NCBI GenBank assembly: GCA_027295975.1
Contig: JAPUJX010000325.1
Coordinates: forward strand, 1-9,039
Reading direction: 5' to 3'
DNA: 9,039 nucleotides
Source of the DNA: Gammaproteobacteria bacterium
GTDB taxonomy: Bacteria; Pseudomonadota; Gammaproteobacteria; Pseudomonadales; Azotimanducaceae
Part shown: positions 7,219-9,039 of the stretch, piece after piece
Layout of the letters: each line of letters opens with the position of its first letter
Position numbering within the stretch: the stretch's first letter is position 1
Position numbers and translations under genes: made by a program
Notes under the pieces: model-generated
Told to the model about the DNA's origin: nothing
The model's database searches: none
The model's input: the letters and a program-made list of their open reading frames with translations, nothing else

Positions 7219-7845
7219 TCAATCGCTGGCGAAACAATAGAACAAACCATCCCCGCCGGTGCTCTGTAGATTCGCCTGGCTGCAGCCTCTGGTGCCGTGG
7301 GCCGAATTCCAGGAAGTCGGGTTGGCTCCGCCTCCGGTGCGGTCGTGGTGCCCGACCATTGCGCTGCCTTCTGAGTTGCTTGTCCAGTTCCCACAGGTTG
7401 ATTCCGAAGCTGTGCCGTCCAGGCCCGAACCCGTCAGGATATCGTGGCGGTTGGGGCGGTCTCCACGCCCGTTGATCATGGCTGCGGTTTCTGTCAGCAC
7501 CGTCTCCTTCGTTAGCTCGTTGTCACCGTGCAGTTGTTCGAGATTTTCCGCGACGACCACACCCTTCACGTTATACCAGGGACCACTGCCTATTCGATCT
7601 CTCGCGTTGACGGTCTCGGTGCCATAAATACTCAGGTAGGCGCGCCAGGTCTGGTTCCCGGCGCCGATGGCGGTTGCCAGAGACTGGCAGTGGGCATCCG
7701 CACCGGCCAGCCCGCCCAGATTGGCCCCGTTTCCCGGACCGTGGCTGGTGATGAAGAAGCTCATGGCGTGTTCTTCAGCGAACGCGGCTGACGACGTGAA
7801 TGTCGACAGAATGAGCAGGCCCAGGATCTGCAGAATGGGATTCAT
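7219..7845 (-). CDS. Secreted protein with a C-type-lectin/endostatin-like domain
   Basis: This 208-residue protein begins with a signal peptide (hydrophobic 4-22, AFA|EEH, cleavage after A23). The mature part reads as a bacterial lectin-like domain: GLAGADAHCQSLA (45-57), the TWRAYLS strand (67-72), RDRIGSGPWYNVKG (82-95), D-I-L-T-G-S (135-140), CGNWTS (151-156), and the end SAHGTRGCSQ to FYCFASD. Four cysteines at 53, 151, 188 and 204 could form two disulfides, fitting an exported protein. Such domains share the endostatin/C-type-lectin fold and are generally annotated as unknown function; sugar binding is not established. The ATG at 7845 is preceded by GGGAG at good spacing. A longer frame from 7917 exists, but its extra 24 residues are translated from a tandem repeat, so I rejected it. 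The NhaC-type gene follows 8 bases downstream, strongly suggesting one transcript. Confidence 0.85.
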   Translation of the reverse strand: MNPILQILGLLILSTFTSSAAFAEEHAMSFFITSHGPGNGANLGGLAGADAHCQSLATAIGAGNQTWRAYLSIYGTETVNARDRIGSGPWYNVKGVVVAENLEQLHGDNELTKETVLTETAAMINGRGDRPNRHDILTGSGLDGTASESTCGNWTSNSEGSAMVGHHDRTGGGANPTSWNSAHGTRGCSQANLQSTGGDGLFYCFASD

Positions 7846-7881
7846 GATTTTTCTCCCCGAATTGATGTGCACTCGTTCGTT

Positions 7882-7925
7882 CAATGCGGATGCAATGCGA
7901 ATGCAATGCGGATGCAATGCGGATG
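7882..7925. repeat. Four tandem copies of an 11-base unit (CAATGCGGATG)
   Basis: Four abutting units run at 7882-7892, 7893-7903, 7904-7914 and 7915-7925. Three are identical and the second has one change (CAATGCGAATG). On the coding strand of the lectin-like gene the unit reads CATCCGCATTG, and the array ends 36 bases before its ATG, so it lies in the leader or promoter. The 11-base period is close to one helical turn. The rest of the 7846-7996 gap shows no gene and no convincing promoter or terminator. Confidence 0.9.
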
Positions 7926-7996
7926 GATGGCGGCGGGCCGGGTTATCGTCTGTGAAGCCGCTCTGCTCCCCGCAGTCTCAACGGGATTATCAGGCA

Positions 7997-9039
7997 TCAA
8001 ACTCTCCTGACCTCAACCGATATGCCGGTCATGTGTGCCTGATTCGACAACGGTTCGTAACTTCCGGGTCCCGATGGCAACAAGGTGTTGCAGTTCACCC
8101 CGGGTTTGCCGTGAGCGACCCGCATGCCTGGGGATTTTCTGTGTCCCCAACCGTGGGTCATGGCAACCACCCCTTCGATGAGATCGGTGGTTAGTTTGAC
8201 GTCGGTTACGATCCGGCCGTTTTCATTGACGATGGTCACACGATCGCCATCCACGATCTGCCGCAACTCGGCATCCGCCGGGTGCATGAATAGATAGTTG
8301 CGATCCCGTCTGCCGGTTTTGAGTCTGGCGACATTGCTGTACCAGCTGTTGATCATATAGGGGTCGCGTTTACCGATGAGCTTCAGCTGATTGGCCGGTG
8401 CGTTTTCCAGCTCGATGAAGATCTTTTCCATGCGCTCGGTGGCGTCCGAGAAAATGGCGGGAAAACAATCCACCAGCTTGTCATCGTGTTGCAGAAAACC
8501 TTTGAATTCGGCGGGATCCGAGCGTTCGAGGGCGATGATCTGTTCGGCTTTGAGTTCGTTCATGTTCCGACCCTGGGAGCGCAACATGGCGTCCACCCGT
8601 CCCCAGACGTTGGGCGATGCGTCATTCAGAATGGATGGGAAACCCAGGGTCTGGTTGAGCTTCTCGAATATCCACCACTCGGGTTTTCGTTCGAAAGCTG
8701 GCGGTACCACCGCTTCGGTATACTGAACGCTGGGTTGAAATTGCAGGCCCATGCCGGTGATGTTCACGTCCTCGCGCTCAAAGGCACCGGCCGCAGGCAA
8801 CAGGTAGTCGGCATATTCCGCCGTGGCGCTGCGGTAAATGTCCACGCAGACCAGCAGATCCAGCGACTCGAGCGCCTTGCGCACGTGCTGCTCGCCTGCG
8901 ATGGAGAGCACCGGGTTGCCGGAGTTGACGAACAATGCCCGAATCGGCTCGTCTGGGTCGGTGAGATAATTTGCCAGCAGGTTGCCTGGCAGATTGATGC
9001 CTACCCCCCCCGGGCTTACGCACTTCGCCGTAGGGTGTG
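7997..9039 (-). CDS. Molybdopterin-dependent oxidoreductase, C-terminal part (partial, apparent frameshift)
   Basis: About 345 C-terminal residues are visible; the gene runs off the right edge. It belongs to the Mo/W-bisPGD (DMSO reductase / formate dehydrogenase-like) superfamily. Evidence: RALFVNSGNPVLS, then YADYLLPAAGAFEREDVN near the end of the catalytic domain, and a full molydopterin-dinucleotide-binding C-terminal domain with LKLIGKRDPYMINSWYSN, FMHPADAE, DGDRVTI, AMTHGWGHRKSPG and KPGVNCNTLLPSGP before EVRRV. The substrate cannot be told from this part. The same frame has no stop to the window edge, so the TTG at 8935 is an internal codon, not a start. Near the edge the protein-like reading changes frame: upstream of the C8 run at 9004-9011 the sensible peptide is TPYGEVRKPGG, and downstream it is VGINLPGNLLANYL. 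One base fewer in the run would join them. This may be a sequencing error, phase variation or a true mutation. Confidence 0.88.
   Translation of the reverse strand, partial: HPTAKCVSPGGVGINLPGNLLANYLTDPDEPIRALFVNSGNPVLSIAGEQHVRKALESLDLLVCVDIYRSATAEYADYLLPAAGAFEREDVNITGMGLQFQPSVQYTEAVVPPAFERKPEWWIFEKLNQTLGFPSILNDASPNVWGRVDAMLRSQGRNMNELKAEQIIALERSDPAEFKGFLQHDDKLVDCFPAIFSDATERMEKIFIELENAPANQLKLIGKRDPYMINSWYSNVARLKTGRRDRNYLFMHPADAELRQIVDGDRVTIVNENGRIVTDVKLTTDLIEGVVAMTHGWGHRKSPGMRVAHGKPGVNCNTLLPSGPGSYEPLSNQAHMTGISVEVRRV
9004..9011 (-). other. Homopolymer G8 (coding strand) at an apparent frameshift
   Basis: Eight consecutive C on the + strand are eight G in the oxidoreductase gene. With seven G the reading is K-P-G-G-V-G-I-N, continuous with the family-like sequence on both sides. 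With eight G the upstream part becomes the unconvincing HPTAKCVSPGG. Homopolymers of this length are prone to both sequencing error and slipped-strand mutation. Confidence 0.7.

Noticed and set aside
7211..7237. A nine-residue N-terminal extension of the NhaC-type protein from a TTG codon
   Set aside because: It would overlap the end of the lectin-like gene and uses a rarer start; the ATG at 7210 is simpler, although the TTG cannot be fully excluded.
7846..7917. A 24-residue N-terminal extension of the lectin-like protein
   Set aside because: It is translated from the 11-base tandem array and precedes a clear signal peptide that has its own ribosome-binding site at 7845.
7930..7961. Possible hairpin GCGGC/GCCGC downstream of the oxidoreductase gene
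   Set aside because: Only five base pairs with a 22-base loop and no T-tract, so it is not credible as a terminator.

Overview
This 9,039-base window comes from a GC-rich (roughly 55-60 %, judged by eye) proteobacterial chromosome. Gene content and protein wording (PaaBCDE, a low-molecular-weight thioredoxin reductase, NhaC-type antiporter, secreted proteins with ordinary Gram-negative signal peptides) suggest an aerobic, possibly marine gammaproteobacterium. That placement is inference; there is no rRNA or other phylogenetic marker. I see no tRNA, rRNA, CRISPR array, insertion sequence, phage gene or origin. About 90 % of the window is coding.

Layout. (1) Bases 1-2423, + strand: the 3' end of paaB and complete paaC, paaD and paaE, packed with an ATGA overlap and 1-2 base gaps. 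They encode most of the phenylacetyl-CoA 1,2-epoxidase, which opens aerobic phenylacetate degradation; paaA should lie just left of the window. (2) 2472-3344, +: a beta-hydroxyacid dehydrogenase 48 bases behind paaE, probably read from the same transcript. (3) 3437-4375, - strand: thioredoxin reductase trxB, converging on it across a 92-base gap that holds three near-identical 11-base direct repeats and GC hairpins. (4) 4376-4600: a divergent intergenic region rich in short perfect inverted repeats. (5) 4601-4987, +: a small secreted protein built from a 35-residue repeat. (6) 5014-7845, -: a run of three genes in the order secreted lectin-like protein, NhaC-family antiporter, and a C-terminally membrane-anchored protein with an FHA-like beta domain. 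(7) 7846-7996: a 151-base gap with four tandem copies of an 11-base unit in the leader of the lectin-like gene. (8) 7997-9039, -: the C-terminal part of a molybdopterin oxidoreductase, running off the right edge, with an apparent frameshift in an eight-base C/G run.

How the genes work together. PaaC pairs structurally with the catalytic PaaA, PaaB bridges the complex, PaaD helps to supply or assemble iron-sulfur/iron centres, and PaaE passes electrons from NADPH to the di-iron site. The following dehydrogenase may act on a hydroxyacid from the same or a neighbouring catabolic route, but nothing in the sequence fixes its substrate. trxB is a housekeeping redox gene. The lectin-like/antiporter/FHA-like trio has no link that I recognise beyond its tight same-strand layout, and with the 35-residue-repeat protein it is the least explained part of the window. 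No clearly new defence or mobile system is visible.
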